64,000 nt of DNA. It comes from Methanolinea mesophila. Its GTDB lineage: Archaea; Halobacteriota; Methanomicrobia; Methanomicrobiales; Methanospirillaceae. The stretch spans positions 1,555,529 through 1,619,528 of the forward strand of contig NZ_JAGGKR010000001.1 of NCBI RefSeq assembly GCF_017873855.1. Direction: 5' to 3'. The position numbers and the translations under genes are program-made. Positions 18,105-27,400 of the stretch are shown here, one piece after another. The notes beneath the pieces were generated by a model. The model ran no database searches. It was not told where the DNA came from and worked only from the letters and a program-made list of their open reading frames with translations. Numbering within the stretch: the stretch's first letter is position 1; the number at the start of each line of letters is the position of its first letter.

Positions 18105-21100
18105 TCACCCCACCCCCTCAACTCTATTGCCCTCCCGGACCAGTCTCCCATAACATTTCTCACAGCAGTTCGTGTTCTTTGAATTACTTTTATAAACGGC
18201 CTCGTTCCCGCCGCAGATATCGCATTTTCCCTGGGAGAACTTCACCCGGATGAAATCGGTCGGGACTAGCAACCCGGGAATAGGAATCGCTCCTGATTTC
18301 GCAGTTTTTACTATTCTCTCAATATGCAACCGCTTCTCTTCCCTCTCTCTCACCTGTGCCTGTTTCAGGCAGGAATAGCATAGGTACTTATCCGGTGAAT
18401 CGGGGGGTTCATCGATTCGTCGTTTCCTCACTGAAGTGGTGGGAATATCTCCGCAAACATGGCATGGCTCGGTAGAGTCGTTCGGTAGGGCGATGTAGTC
18501 CTGTTCCCGAATGTGATCCAGTGATCCAGACGTTTTCCCAATCTGGTCAAGGCCTGGGTCAATATTATTCTCTTGCTCCGGTGTCTGATTATCGTTTTTA
18601 CCGCTATATGAAATATTTTCATTTTCATGATCCGAATGACCAGGATCGCAATGGCACACAGATGATGTATCAGGGGGGTCGCGAGAATTTGTTACCGCGG
18701 ACGGAAGTATTGCGCTTTCACTATTTTGGGACAAGATAGTACTATTGTTATTATTATCTTGTACAATATCCCCCTGATTCTCGTTCGAACTGTTTTCCAG
18801 AGAATTCGACGTTGACCAGTTCGTTGACCCAATCTTGACCCACGCCTGGTCATCTGGATCATTACCGTCATCCCCACGGTCTGTATCTTCGGAAGAGAGC
18901 CATACCCCGTTACCCCTGCTCCAGGCCTTATAGCGTTCGTAATCGAAGAAGTAATGGTTCTCTCTTGTCCTGATAACCGCTGCAATGGTTCCTTCGCTGG
19001 TCGTCATCTCGACAACCCCGAAGGCAGGACATTTTGAGAGAAGTCCACCAGGTTCCCCGATGCGGTCGGGTCTCCCGTGAAGTATCCGTCGAATAATGAC
19101 ATAGGAGAGACCCATCCAGGCCTGCAGATCCTTCACCGTAAACTCCTCCGCCTTCATCGCAATGATCGAATCGATCAACAGTTTCTCGTTCTTCAGCAAC
19201 TTTGAAGTCTGGCCTCCGTCGGTTGAATCCAGAGCGGAAAACAAACGGGCTGCATCGTGGAAGTCCTCCTCGGCAGCATCGATCTCCATCAGTCCGTCGG
19301 AAAGCGTACGCTGCTCCCGCTGCATGAACCGGAGGGCAGCGAAGGACCGGATGATATCCAGAAGCATGATCGGGTTCCTCCGGTTCCGGATGCTGTCCAT
19401 CTGGATCCGGTGAGCAAAGGGGATGCGCACAGTATACAGATGCTCCCGGACGAGGGAGAAGAGCTCCCTGCACACGGCGATGTCCCGGTCTTCCCTCGAA
19501 GCTCCTCCGAATCGCCGGGCCAGGGCGAAGATGTGGTCCCGGACTCTCCTGTCCTGCTGCTCGGAGTCGTCGATCCAGGGATTCATCATCCGGTTCAGGA
19601 CCTGGTCGTCGCCCGGGTTGTCCACCGAGAGGATCCACCACACGCACCGTTCCGGGAGAGAGAGGACCACCGGCTGGCGGTTCGCGTTCAGGGTATAGTG
19701 CTCGAGCTCGTGCTGGAAGCTGGAGGTCGCGTTCTTCAATACCTCCCGGAGGTCCTCGCTCATGGAAAAGTCGTCGAAGATGATCGCGGAGCCGGGTTTG
19801 ATTCCATGGTAGAAGAGCGCCTTGGAAGTGATCGAGCCCTGCATCTTTGCGTCTTCGGGAAGGAGCCGGATGAACGCGTTCGCCGAGTCGCTCTTGCCTT
19901 TCCCTGAGTCCCCGGTGGGGCAGACATGAAGTCCCCGGGAGTTCGCCACCGTGGTGGAGAGGATGCTCACCAGGTAGCAGGCGGCCACGATCCCGTCACC
20001 CACGTGGCACTTCGCGAACGTATTCAGGATGAAGGACCGCGGGTCGCCGGACTGGAGGATCTCTCTCGCTCGAGTCCGGGCGGCGTTATCGTTTGGGTCT
20101 GCGGTCCCGGTCTTCTTGGGAGGGGAAGGTCCCTCCGTCCCTTTCCGAGGATCCTCTTTTCCCCTGGTTTCGACCTCTTCAGAGCCCGTCCGGGTTCCCC
20201 GAGCTGTCCCATATTCACCGGCCTTCGCCTGACCGGCCTGGGTTTCCCTCGTAGTCCCATTTACACCTGTCTTCGCCTGGTTAGCCTGTCCTGGCAGGGT
20301 TCTTGGTTCAGTCCCGCTAGCACCGGTCGCCAGGCCTTCCTGGTCCTGCTGCAATTCACGCTCGGCATATTCCCGGTCGTGCATCCTCCGTAATTCCTGC
20401 CACCGCTGTTTGCCCCCTCCGCAACTCGCGTGTTTGCACCCTGCATAGATCGCCCCGTTCGGGAACTGGATGACGAACGCCCCGTCCCGGTGAGCGGTGG
20501 AGAACGGGCACTCGTCGAGTACGAAGAGCCGTCCTCCCTGCCAGGGCTTTTCGTTCCTGATGGCGAGCCCATGTTCACGGAGCCAGTTCGGAAGGTTCAG
20601 GGGGGCGTTTCCGTCCTGGTAGACCTTCATCGGGTTCTGTCCTGGAACCGGGGTTCGTGAAGGGAGAACCTGTACGGAACGGGTCGATGCAGGACGTGTT
20701 GTCGCAATCCCGGAAGAGTTCCCGGGATTCGCACCCGCATTCGCAGGGATATCATCCGGAGAGAGCAAACCGGCGAGATCTTCCAGCCGTCCCTTAGAGA
20801 CGATCTCAATCGGGTCCGGGACAGAGAGAATATGCGACCTCCGGTGGGGCCGGTCGACGGTATGGTCCCCTTTCCGGGAGACCGTGCCGTAGAGTTTCCA
20901 GATCCGGCCGGCATTGAAGACCGCCGTATCCACGGTGCACCGCTCGTCCGAGAAGAAGAAGGCAAGCACCGAGAGACACTGCTGTACGAGGTTCTTGCTC
21001 TCCTCGTCGTTCGGAAGATCGATCCGGTAGAGGAGGTGCGCCCCGTTCCCGGAATCGCCCCGGAGCGGTTCGGGGAACCCGTGCCCCGTGAGCCAGGCGG

Positions 21101-21512
21101 CGAGTTCCTCGGCTTTCCGGAATGCACATTCCCGCTCCTCGTCAGTAGAAGAGACCCCGCTCGGCCTGACCGGGTCGATATCGATGGGGAACCATCGACG
21201 CCGGAGAATATCCGAATCCGAGGTAGTGGCGTCCTTTGCGCCGAGCCGCATCTTCACCCGGTTGGCCCGGCGGGCGAGGAGGGCCGGGGCAACCTCGTTC
21301 AACGTGACGTAGACCCCGTGGACCGTTGCCAAATCCAGGAGCTCGGAAGCCGATGCAATAAGTGCGGGATCGGAAAAATATCCGCTGTGAGTACCGTTGT
21401 CCGCGATGGCCCGGAGCTCCGTGACACCGTCGGGGACAGAGAGGAGACGGACGGTCCACTCGACCTCGTCTCTCATGCGTGCCGTACCAGGGGCGGGTAC
21501 GGCGTCATGCAT
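18105..21512 (-). CDS. Primase-helicase replication protein of a plasmid or virus (AEP domain plus P-loop ATPase)
   Basis: This 1135-residue protein has primase motifs in its first third: FPIDIDPVRPSG (acidic motif I), DSGNGAHLLYRID (motif II) and NAGRIWKLYGT (motif III). These match archaeo-eukaryotic primases of mobile elements. A Cys/His-rich segment follows (CPFSTAHRDGAF...GCKHASCGGGKQRW). Next come a helicase-type ATPase with Walker A GDSGKGKSDSA (about 535) and Walker B SAIIFDDFS, then a Ser/Asn-rich linker and two Cys4 zinc ribbons (CHVCGD...CYSC and CDICGG...CEKC). Such proteins start replication of plasmids and viruses. It overlaps the upstream nuclease-fold gene by 8 bp. The GC-rich coding sequence ends exactly at an AT-rich block. 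Confidence 0.85.
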   Translation of the reverse strand: MHDAVPAPGTARMRDEVEWTVRLLSVPDGVTELRAIADNGTHSGYFSDPALIASASELLDLATVHGVYVTLNEVAPALLARRANRVKMRLGAKDATTSDSDILRRRWFPIDIDPVRPSGVSSTDEERECAFRKAEELAAWLTGHGFPEPLRGDSGNGAHLLYRIDLPNDEESKNLVQQCLSVLAFFFSDERCTVDTAVFNAGRIWKLYGTVSRKGDHTVDRPHRRSHILSVPDPIEIVSKGRLEDLAGLLSPDDIPANAGANPGNSSGIATTRPASTRSVQVLPSRTPVPGQNPMKVYQDGNAPLNLPNWLREHGLAIRNEKPWQGGRLFVLDECPFSTAHRDGAFVIQFPNGAIYAGCKHASCGGGKQRWQELRRMHDREYAERELQQDQEGLATGASGTEPRTLPGQANQAKTGVNGTTRETQAGQAKAGEYGTARGTRTGSEEVETRGKEDPRKGTEGPSPPKKTGTADPNDNAARTRAREILQSGDPRSFILNTFAKCHVGDGIVAACYLVSILSTTVANSRGLHVCPTGDSGKGKSDSANAFIRLLPEDAKMQGSITSKALFYHGIKPGSAIIFDDFSMSEDLREVLKNATSSFQHELEHYTLNANRQPVVLSLPERCVWWILSVDNPGDDQVLNRMMNPWIDDSEQQDRRVRDHIFALARRFGGASREDRDIAVCRELFSLVREHLYTVRIPFAHRIQMDSIRNRRNPIMLLDIIRSFAALRFMQREQRTLSDGLMEIDAAEEDFHDAARLFSALDSTDGGQTSKLLKNEKLLIDSIIAMKAEEFTVKDLQAWMGLSYVIIRRILHGRPDRIGEPGGLLSKCPAFGVVEMTTSEGTIAAVIRTRENHYFFDYERYKAWSRGNGVWLSSEDTDRGDDGNDPDDQAWVKIGSTNWSTSNSLENSSNENQGDIVQDNNNNSTILSQNSESAILPSAVTNSRDPPDTSSVCHCDPGHSDHENENISYSGKNDNQTPEQENNIDPGLDQIGKTSGSLDHIREQDYIALPNDSTEPCHVCGDIPTTSVRKRRIDEPPDSPDKYLCYSCLKQAQVREREEKRLHIERIVKTAKSGAIPIPGLLVPTDFIRVKFSQGKCDICGGNEAVYKSNSKNTNCCEKCYGRLVREGNRVEGVG

Positions 21513-22014
21513 GCGTATTCACCCGGGGGAGCGGAAGAGAGGTATTGGTCTCGGAAACGAGCGGAACATGCGATTCCTGCTGAAAAGGAAGGGTTCCCTT
21601 TGAGGTACCCACATCCATTCCGGCATTGCCCCTGACCGGCCGGATGATATCTGTCGGGTTCTCTTCATCCATCCCCGGGACCACCTTCGAGATCCCGCCG
21701 GGATAGACATGGAACCGCATCAGTCCGTATTGAGGGGAATTGATCCAGGCCTCCTTTCTGCAATTCGGGATATCCCCTCCGACGGCCCGGAAACGGGCAA
21801 GGTCCTCGTGGTAAAAGAGAGAGACCTCGTGACCGTCCCTGAGTGCTCTTTTGGGAGACCGGACCATGAGGAGAAGTATCTCGTTCTTCCGGATAGCTAG
21901 GATATCCAGAGGGGGGGAGGCTCCCGTGCACTGGACGACGTTCCAGCCCTGTTCCCGGAGGATTCGGCACACTTCGTATTCTACAGCGGAGATCTTCCGG
22001 GAGGTGCGGCTCAT
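21505..22014 (-). CDS. Nuclease-fold protein (PD-(D/E)XK-like, degenerate) in the primase operon
   Basis: This 169-residue protein begins like Hjc or related PD-(D/E)XK nucleases: an N-terminal helix (SAVEYEVCRILREQGWNVVQCTGASPPLDILAIRKNEILLLMV). The acidic PLD aspartate is present, but the E-x-K of the second strand is replaced by M-V-R. The C-terminal part is Pro/Ser-rich and probably unstructured. It overlaps the 74-residue gene upstream by 4 bp (ATGA) and the primase downstream by 8 bp. It may bind DNA without cutting, for example as an origin or restriction-avoidance factor. Fold assignment is from motif pattern only. Confidence 0.6.
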   Translation of the reverse strand: MSRTSRKISAVEYEVCRILREQGWNVVQCTGASPPLDILAIRKNEILLLMVRSPKRALRDGHEVSLFYHEDLARFRAVGGDIPNCRKEAWINSPQYGLMRFHVYPGGISKVVPGMDEENPTDIIRPVRGNAGMDVGTSKGTLPFQQESHVPLVSETNTSLPLPRVNTHA

Positions 22015-22235
22015 CGTGCCACCGCCGGAACAATAATTGTAGTATTACTCGGATCAGGGTATCGTATCCCGCTTGGGTGAACTGGAGCGAGACTATTCCG
22101 TCGTATCCTCGCCCCTTCCCGTGAGGAAGCGATGGTATCGGATTCGGCTCTTCTTAAAATACATACGGAGCCCGTGTCAATGCACGTTTCGACCAGCTCC
22201 GTCTTTGGTTCGTTCTGGGGGTTCATGGATATCAC
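22011..22235 (-). CDS. 74-aa leader protein of the replication operon
   Basis: This small polar protein has an N-terminus MNPQNEPKTELVETCIDTGS and no domain I recognise. ATG 22226 (second Met) is preceded by GATGTGAT, which fits the archaeal anti-SD. It leads the operon with ATGA overlap to the nuclease-fold gene. The first 22 or so codons recur, decayed, near 30,360-30,420 as MNTRNEPQTERVETCLDTGSAGT followed by a stop. This supports it as a true gene, since the reading frame is conserved between the copies. Confidence 0.65.
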   Translation of the reverse strand: MISMNPQNEPKTELVETCIDTGSVCILRRAESDTIASSREGARIRRNSLAPVHPSGIRYPDPSNTTIIVPAVAR

Positions 22236-22321
22236 ATCTTTTTAAATTCAACAACGACTCGGGGAGGGACGAAAAAATCGCCCGGGCTCACAGAGGGAAA
22301 AAATCGCGGGGACCGGGATCA
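22141..22321. repeat. Long direct repeat, copy A (with small-gene start and origin-like DNA)
   Basis: About 150-180 bp here recur in the same orientation at 30337-30500. The best-conserved part runs from GTGTCAA (22174) through ACAACGACTCGGGGAGGGAC (22250-22269) to CGCCCGGGCT (about 22288). It covers the start and 5' region of the 74-aa gene. The copies differ by point changes and short indels, so one is an old relic. Confidence 0.75.
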
Positions 22322-22405
22322 CGAATAAAAAACGGACACTTCTCGCAACGGGAAAAAATCGGTTGGAAAAGGTTCCTTTCCTATCCGGAACAGGAGGTCC
22401 CCGCG
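22266..22405. other. Putative replication origin: three iteron-like repeats and an inverted repeat
   Basis: GAAAAAATCG occurs three times in the same direction at 22271-22280, 22297-22306 and 22352-22361; the last two extend to GGGAAAAAATCG. CGCGGGGACC at 22305-22314 and GGTCCCCGCG at 22396-22405 form a perfect 10-bp inverted repeat around the third iteron. The cluster lies just upstream of the primase operon, where plasmid and viral origins often lie. Function is inferred. Confidence 0.5.
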
Positions 22406-22639
22406 TTCATCGCGTGAAAAAGAGAGGTGGTGGGTGGTGCATGAAGGAGTGTTCCCGGGGACACGAATGGTGTGAGTACTTCCTTCCTGGCGTACTTCCC
22501 GGCACAAGAGTGCTCCGATCAAGAGCATGAACTGCAACCACCAGAGGATGATCATGAAGATGACGGGCCGTCGTGATCTCGGATTAGCAACGACTTCTTG
22601 CACGGCCACGGTCATTTTCACGATGAAATCCCGGATCAT
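22319..22639 (-). CDS. Possible single-TM small protein
   Basis: A 106-residue frame begins MIRDFIVKMTVAVQEVVANP and has a clear hydrophobic segment (VIFMIILWWLQFMLLIGALL, about residues 26-45). No RBS is visible, and the C-terminal third overlaps the origin-like repeats, so that part may not be coding. I do not recognise a family. A short TM protein ending earlier, or no gene at all, remain possible. Confidence 0.3.
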   Translation of the reverse strand: MIRDFIVKMTVAVQEVVANPRSRRPVIFMIILWWLQFMLLIGALLCREVRQEGSTHTIRVPGNTPSCTTHHLSFSRDERGDLLFRIGKEPFPTDFFPLREVSVFYS

Positions 22640-22804
22640 TGCTGTAAAAATGAGTTTACGTAAGAATAAATAAGTATTGCGGTCGGTTTTGAAATTCGGC
22701 AGGAAAATGGGTTAAATTTCCATTTTAAGGATGAATGTGGGGAGGATTGGGGGGTCGCGCAGGGGTAACTGAGAAAAAAATTCCAGGGAATTCTTGCGTG
22801 TATA

Positions 22805-23368
22805 TTAGTAATTGTACATATCCAGGATACAGTTCATACAAAACTGTCTGGCCGGTCTGAAAATTTCCCTGATACCGGTGAATTCCTCAACGTTCCAGTC
22901 GTCTTTTTTCGAGGCCAGCAACCCTTCACATACACTCCCCATGGTCCCCATCAATCCGGCTTCCACGTATACTGCGACATAGCATGCGGATTTTATTCTG
23001 GATTCATGTAACGTATGCAGCCGTTCCATTTCCATGGAAACTGACTGGATCAGGTTGGGGGGATCCCCCTCCGTTCCCCGAACAAGAATAAAAATGTGGA
23101 TATCGCTCTCGTCGATGAGTCTTTCACTGAGTATTCGGTTTCTCACCGGGTCTCTTATGGCCTCTTCATCTCCGGCTTCCTCATCCAGGTCTTCCGAAAG
23201 TTGCGGGAAGTATCCTTCTTTTAGAAGAAACTGCTGGAGAGCCCGTAAGTCGGTCTTCCTCGACTCGTAGAAGGAGCCGAAAATCCCGACAGGAGTGTTC
23301 TTTTTCAGCCGGTCGAAGTGCCGCCGCCTTTCCGAATAATAATCGTTAGTTTCTTCGGAAAGGGACAT
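22805..23368 (-). CDS. TIR-like/nucleoside deoxyribosyltransferase-like protein
   Basis: This 187-residue protein has a Rossmann-like pattern. A strand VGIFGSFYESRKTDLRALQQFLLKEGYFPQL is followed by DPVRNRILSERLIDESDIHIFILVRG and then SVSMEMERLHTL, in which a Glu sits after a Ser as in TIR and deoxyribosyltransferase-type domains. The C-terminus is Cys-containing (CMNC). Such folds often cleave NAD or nucleotides in defence, but activity here is not shown. It is divergent from the winged-helix gene at 23466 across a 97-bp region with a palindrome, which suggests shared control. Confidence 0.5.
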   Translation of the reverse strand: MSLSEETNDYYSERRRHFDRLKKNTPVGIFGSFYESRKTDLRALQQFLLKEGYFPQLSEDLDEEAGDEEAIRDPVRNRILSERLIDESDIHIFILVRGTEGDPPNLIQSVSMEMERLHTLHESRIKSACYVAVYVEAGLMGTMGSVCEGLLASKKDDWNVEEFTGIREIFRPARQFCMNCILDMYNY

Positions 23369-23438
23369 TGTTCTGAGAACGTTTTGGGAGAAATAAACCG
23401 TGATCCCCGTGGGGTGAAACTATGTCCAAAAGATTAAG

Positions 23439-23456
23439 AGTTACGAAATCGTAACT
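23439..23456. promoter_or_regulatory. Palindromic operator between divergent genes
   Basis: AGTTACGA-AA-TCGTAACT is a perfect 8-bp inverted repeat with a 2-bp centre. GGTAACT recurs at 23468-23474, at the start of the winged-helix gene. It lies 10 bp before that start and 71 bp from the divergent TIR-like gene, so the winged-helix protein may bind it and control both genes. Confidence 0.6.
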
Positions 23457-23465
23457 AGTTAAGTA

Positions 23466-23951
23466 ATGGTAACTATGGATGAGGAGATCCTCCAGCATTA
23501 CCTGCAGCAGGTCCCGGCAGAGATTCGCGAAGCCGTCATGGAACTGGATACCCCCCTGAAATGGGCGATCTACATCGCGCTTACGGTCGACGGAGACAGG
23601 TATTTCAACCAGCTGAAACACGAGTTTGGGGCAAATCCCAATACGATCAATATCGCGGTGAAATCACTCGTTGCGAGCGGCCTGGTCGCCAGGAAAGTGC
23701 CACGCATCGCGGATACCGGGGATGCCAACAAGACCTATTATACCGCGACGAAACTCGGCGAAAAACTGCTGACGAATTTACTCGAGGTCGTGCTTCCTCC
23801 ATTGGCGGTCGGTGCACCGGAAGGCATCCGGATTCCGTCTCAAACAACAAAGAGAATTGAGATTGTCCGGGGTTCCGGTACAACCGTATCATATCCAATG
23901 CCAGAATCGCAGAAATCCATTCATCTGAAAACGGAAGGTGTTCGAACATGA
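23466..23951 (+). CDS. Winged-helix transcriptional regulator
   Basis: This 161-residue protein has a winged-helix DNA-binding domain: LDTPLKWAIYIALTVDGDRYFNQLKHEFGANPNTINIAVKSLVASGLVARKV followed by a wing with TYYTATKLGEKLL (about residues 27-100). The C-terminal 60 residues are polar. No SD precedes ATG 23466 or the alternative ATG 23475, so it is probably leaderless. It overlaps the DUF3467 gene by 4 bp. The palindrome just upstream suggests autoregulation and control of the divergent TIR-like gene. Confidence 0.8.
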   Translation: MVTMDEEILQHYLQQVPAEIREAVMELDTPLKWAIYIALTVDGDRYFNQLKHEFGANPNTINIAVKSLVASGLVARKVPRIADTGDANKTYYTATKLGEKLLTNLLEVVLPPLAVGAPEGIRIPSQTTKRIEIVRGSGTTVSYPMPESQKSIHLKTEGVRT

Positions 23952-24307
23952 AAAAGAAAGGTAAAGAAGCCGGAACCGGAGAAAAAGATGCATCTGTGGA
24001 AACGGGGCGGTCTGTGGATATAGATCTCGGGAAATGCTACACGTTCGCGCCTGAAGATTTCGAGATGGACGTCACCACGATCCGTTACTCAAACAGTTCC
24101 TTTATCCAGGTAATGGGCCAGGACGTATTCGTCGACTTCCTCGAACTACCCGGTGTGAAGAAAGGGGGAAAAATGGTGGCGAATGCGACCCGGATTTATA
24201 TGACGCACGTCCAGGCGAAGAAACTGGCGGATACGCTCCGGAATATTCTGGAAAGTTCCTATCAGGCCGGCCGGATGGAGACGTTCCAGGGATCGGATAC
24301 AAAATAA
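23948..24307 (+). CDS. DUF3467-like protein
   Basis: This 119-residue protein has a polar N-terminus of about 40 residues. It is followed by TIRYSNSSFIQVMGQDVFVDFLELPG and NATRIYMTHVQAKKLADTLRNILESSY, matching the DUF3467 layout (YSN...DF...PG...hhhxxxxAKxLxxxL). The family's function is not known to me. Overlap with the winged-helix gene (ATGA) makes them one operon, perhaps a regulator and its partner. Confidence 0.7.
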   Translation: MKKKGKEAGTGEKDASVETGRSVDIDLGKCYTFAPEDFEMDVTTIRYSNSSFIQVMGQDVFVDFLELPGVKKGGKMVANATRIYMTHVQAKKLADTLRNILESSYQAGRMETFQGSDTK

Positions 24308-24460
24308 CCTTTTTTTCAAATCGGGAGATCTCCTTGCGTGATGAACCAAGACCTGAGCAAAGTGAAATTGTGAGGGTCAACACGGGCATCATTCGCGAAT
24401 CCGCATTTTTCTAACCCCCTCTCATCTCCCGTTAATTCACAAGAAAAAAAAGGGGACCCC

Positions 24461-27400
24461 TTACCGTACGTACACGGTCCTGGTCGTGTCGCTCTGTCCG
24501 TGCTCGTTCGATACCGAGAGCCTCACCGGGTAGGTGCCGGGGGAAAGGAACGTATGGACCGGGTTCTGGAGCGTCGAATTACCGCCGTCCCCGAAGTTCC
24601 ACAGCCAGTCCGTCGGACCCTGGAACGACCTGTCCGTGAACTGCACGGTCATCGGGTCAAAGCCCACGCTCGTGTTCATGGCAAACATCGCGATCGGGGC
24701 ACTTCCCGGCGACGGGGAGATCGTGGGCGTCGGAGTGACGGTCTTCGTGGGGAAGGTCGTGGGAGGAGCAGGCTTCGCCCGCACCCAGATATACGACTTG
24801 TACGTGCTGGTCCCGCCGGCATTCGAGACGGTCAGTCTTGGGGTAAAGGTCCCCGCCGTCATGTAGACATGGGTCGGGCTCTGTTCCGTCGAGGTGGTGC
24901 CGTCGCCAAAGTCCCACTGCCATCCGGTCGGCGATCCCAGGGAACGATCGGTGAACCTGACCGTCATCGGGGCTGGGCCGGTATTCGCCATAATACCGAA
25001 GAGTGCACGGGGAGGCCTGCCGGTGGGGCTGACCTGGATATACCCAGGTTTCGTCATGGTATCCTGCCCGTCCGCATTCCCGGCGGAAAGCGAGACCGTG
25101 AAGGTCCCGGGGAAGGAATACGTGTGGGAGACCGCCTGGGTCTCGTTGGCCCATTCCGTCGCCCCGTCGCCGAAGTCCCAGAACTTCGTGGTGACCACCC
25201 CGGTCGAGGTGTCGGTGAACGCTACGGGGAGCGGGGCGTTCCCTGCCGTTGTATTGGCAGAGAATTCCGCCACGGGAGGCTCAATGGGAACCGTTCCCAG
25301 GGCGTAGACCTTGCCGTCGTTCCCCCCGATGTACAGGATGCCGTTCACCACGGCCGGGCTCGAAACAAATCCCATCCTGGCGTTAAAGGTCCAGAGGAGG
25401 TCGCCTGTTTCCGCATCGAATGCATACAGGTTGTTGTGTTCGCCATTGCCTCCGATATACACCACGCCGCCTGCGACGGCCGGGCTCGAGGATACCCTCT
25501 CCCCGGTCGGGTAACTCCAGAGGGAATCCCCGGTGGAGGCGTTACACGCAAAGACGGTCCCGTCAACGTCCGCGAGATAGACGACCCCGTTCGAGACCGC
25601 AGGGCTCGACGACACGCCCTCGTTGGTGGTGAACTTCCAGAGGAGGTCCCCGGTGAGCGCATCGAATGCACGGAACCCGTGATCATAGCTGCTTCCGACA
25701 TAGACGACCCCGTCGACGAACGCGGGGCTGGAATACGATCCGTACGCGCCCAGGTTGGAAGAATTCCATACGAAAGCCCCGGTTGCGGCATCAAGGGCGT
25801 AGAGCGCTCCTCCATAGGAATGTATGTACACCATGCCGTCGGCCACCGCCGGACTGGAAAAAATTGCATACTCGCCATACTCCGTCCTGGGCATGGCATA
25901 CGTCCAGAGAAGATCCCCGTCCTCCTCGGAGAAGGCGTAGACCGTTCCGTCCATGTTCCCGATATACACCACCCCGTCCGACACCGCCGCACTCGAGCTT
26001 ATGCTGCTCCGTATGGTGGTGCGGATCGGGAGTTTGTAATCCCAGAGGAGATCTCCCGAATACGCGTCGACCGCGTGGATCTTGTACTTCATGCCGCCGA
26101 TATAGACTACCCCGTTCGACACCGCCGGGCTCGAACTCACGTAGTCATTCCGTTCGCCGCTGTCGTACTGCCATAGGAGATCGCCGGAGAGGGCGTCCAG
26201 TGCATAGAGGTTCCTGTTATGGCTCCCGATGTACACCACGCCGTCCGCGACGGAGGGGCTGGAACTGACCGGGGACCCGGTATCATAGGCCCAGAGAACC
26301 GTCGGGACCGGCCGCTTCCCGCCGTCGTCGTATACCCCGGAATTGGCAAGATCGGACCGGAACTTGCGGGCCGTCGCCGTCGCGGGGTTGTCTGTCACTG
26401 GGAAGGTCACGGTGTTGGACGATTCCCCGGACGCACGGTCATAGACGGTGATTTCCACCCGGCCCGAGTGGGCGACATACTCTGCAGGGACCTCCATGCT
26501 GAGAAGGTCCGGCTGCACGAACAGGGTGGACTGCGGATCGCCGTTCCAGAGGATCGTACAGTCCCCGGTGAAGCCCGTTCCGTACACATTGAGCGGGAAC
26601 GAAGGGTCGTCCTCCACCACGCCCCCGGGGTCCAGGGAGGAGATCGAGAGCGTCCCCGTCGTCGCGGTATCGGTCACCACGGTCGCGTTGACCGCACCCT
26701 TCACCCCTACGGTCTGGAGCCCGATCGTGTGGACCGTCGAGGGGGCAAGACCGGTCGCGGTCCAGGTCCCGGTCCCGGCGGGAACCTCTTCCCGGAACAC
26801 CCCGTCGAGATAGACCTTCACGCGGGAGAACCCGAGCGTCCCCGGATCGGTCCAGGTCCACGTGATCCGGACCCCGTTGACGATAGTGGTGTGCAGGCCG
26901 GTCACACTGTCCGGAGGACCGTCCGGGACCGTGGCGAGCGCGGTGAGCCAGCCGTCATTACTCTGGACGTAGACGACGCCGTTCGCCACGGCGGGGCTTG
27001 CGTATACAACGTCACCGGTCGTATAGCTCCAGAGGAGATTCCCTGTCGCGGCGTCGAGGGCGTACAGGGTATGGTCGCTGCTCCCGGCATAGACCACCCC
27101 CTGGGCAATCGACGGACTATGGACCCAGGATCCCGTCATATAATTCCAGAGGGGGTCGCCCGTCGCGGCATCGAGGGCGTAGAGGCGGCCATCGACGGCA
27201 CCGACATACACCACGCCGTCCGCCACTCCCGGGCTGGACTGCACGTATCCTCCCAGGAGGGCGTTCCAGAGCAGTGATCCCGTATACGCATCGAGCGCGT
27301 AAAGGCTGCCGTCGTCACTTCCGATGTACACTACGCCGTCCACCACGGCCGGGCTGCAGGAGACACTGTCCCCGGTCGGATACTTCCACACCAGTGTGCC

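Noticed and set aside
24500..26176. 558-codon open frame on the plus strand opposite the PQQ gene
   Set aside because: It is the antisense shadow of highly repetitive GC-rich coding DNA; the translation is Arg/Gly/His-rich with no domains, and the minus strand gives a clear propeller protein.
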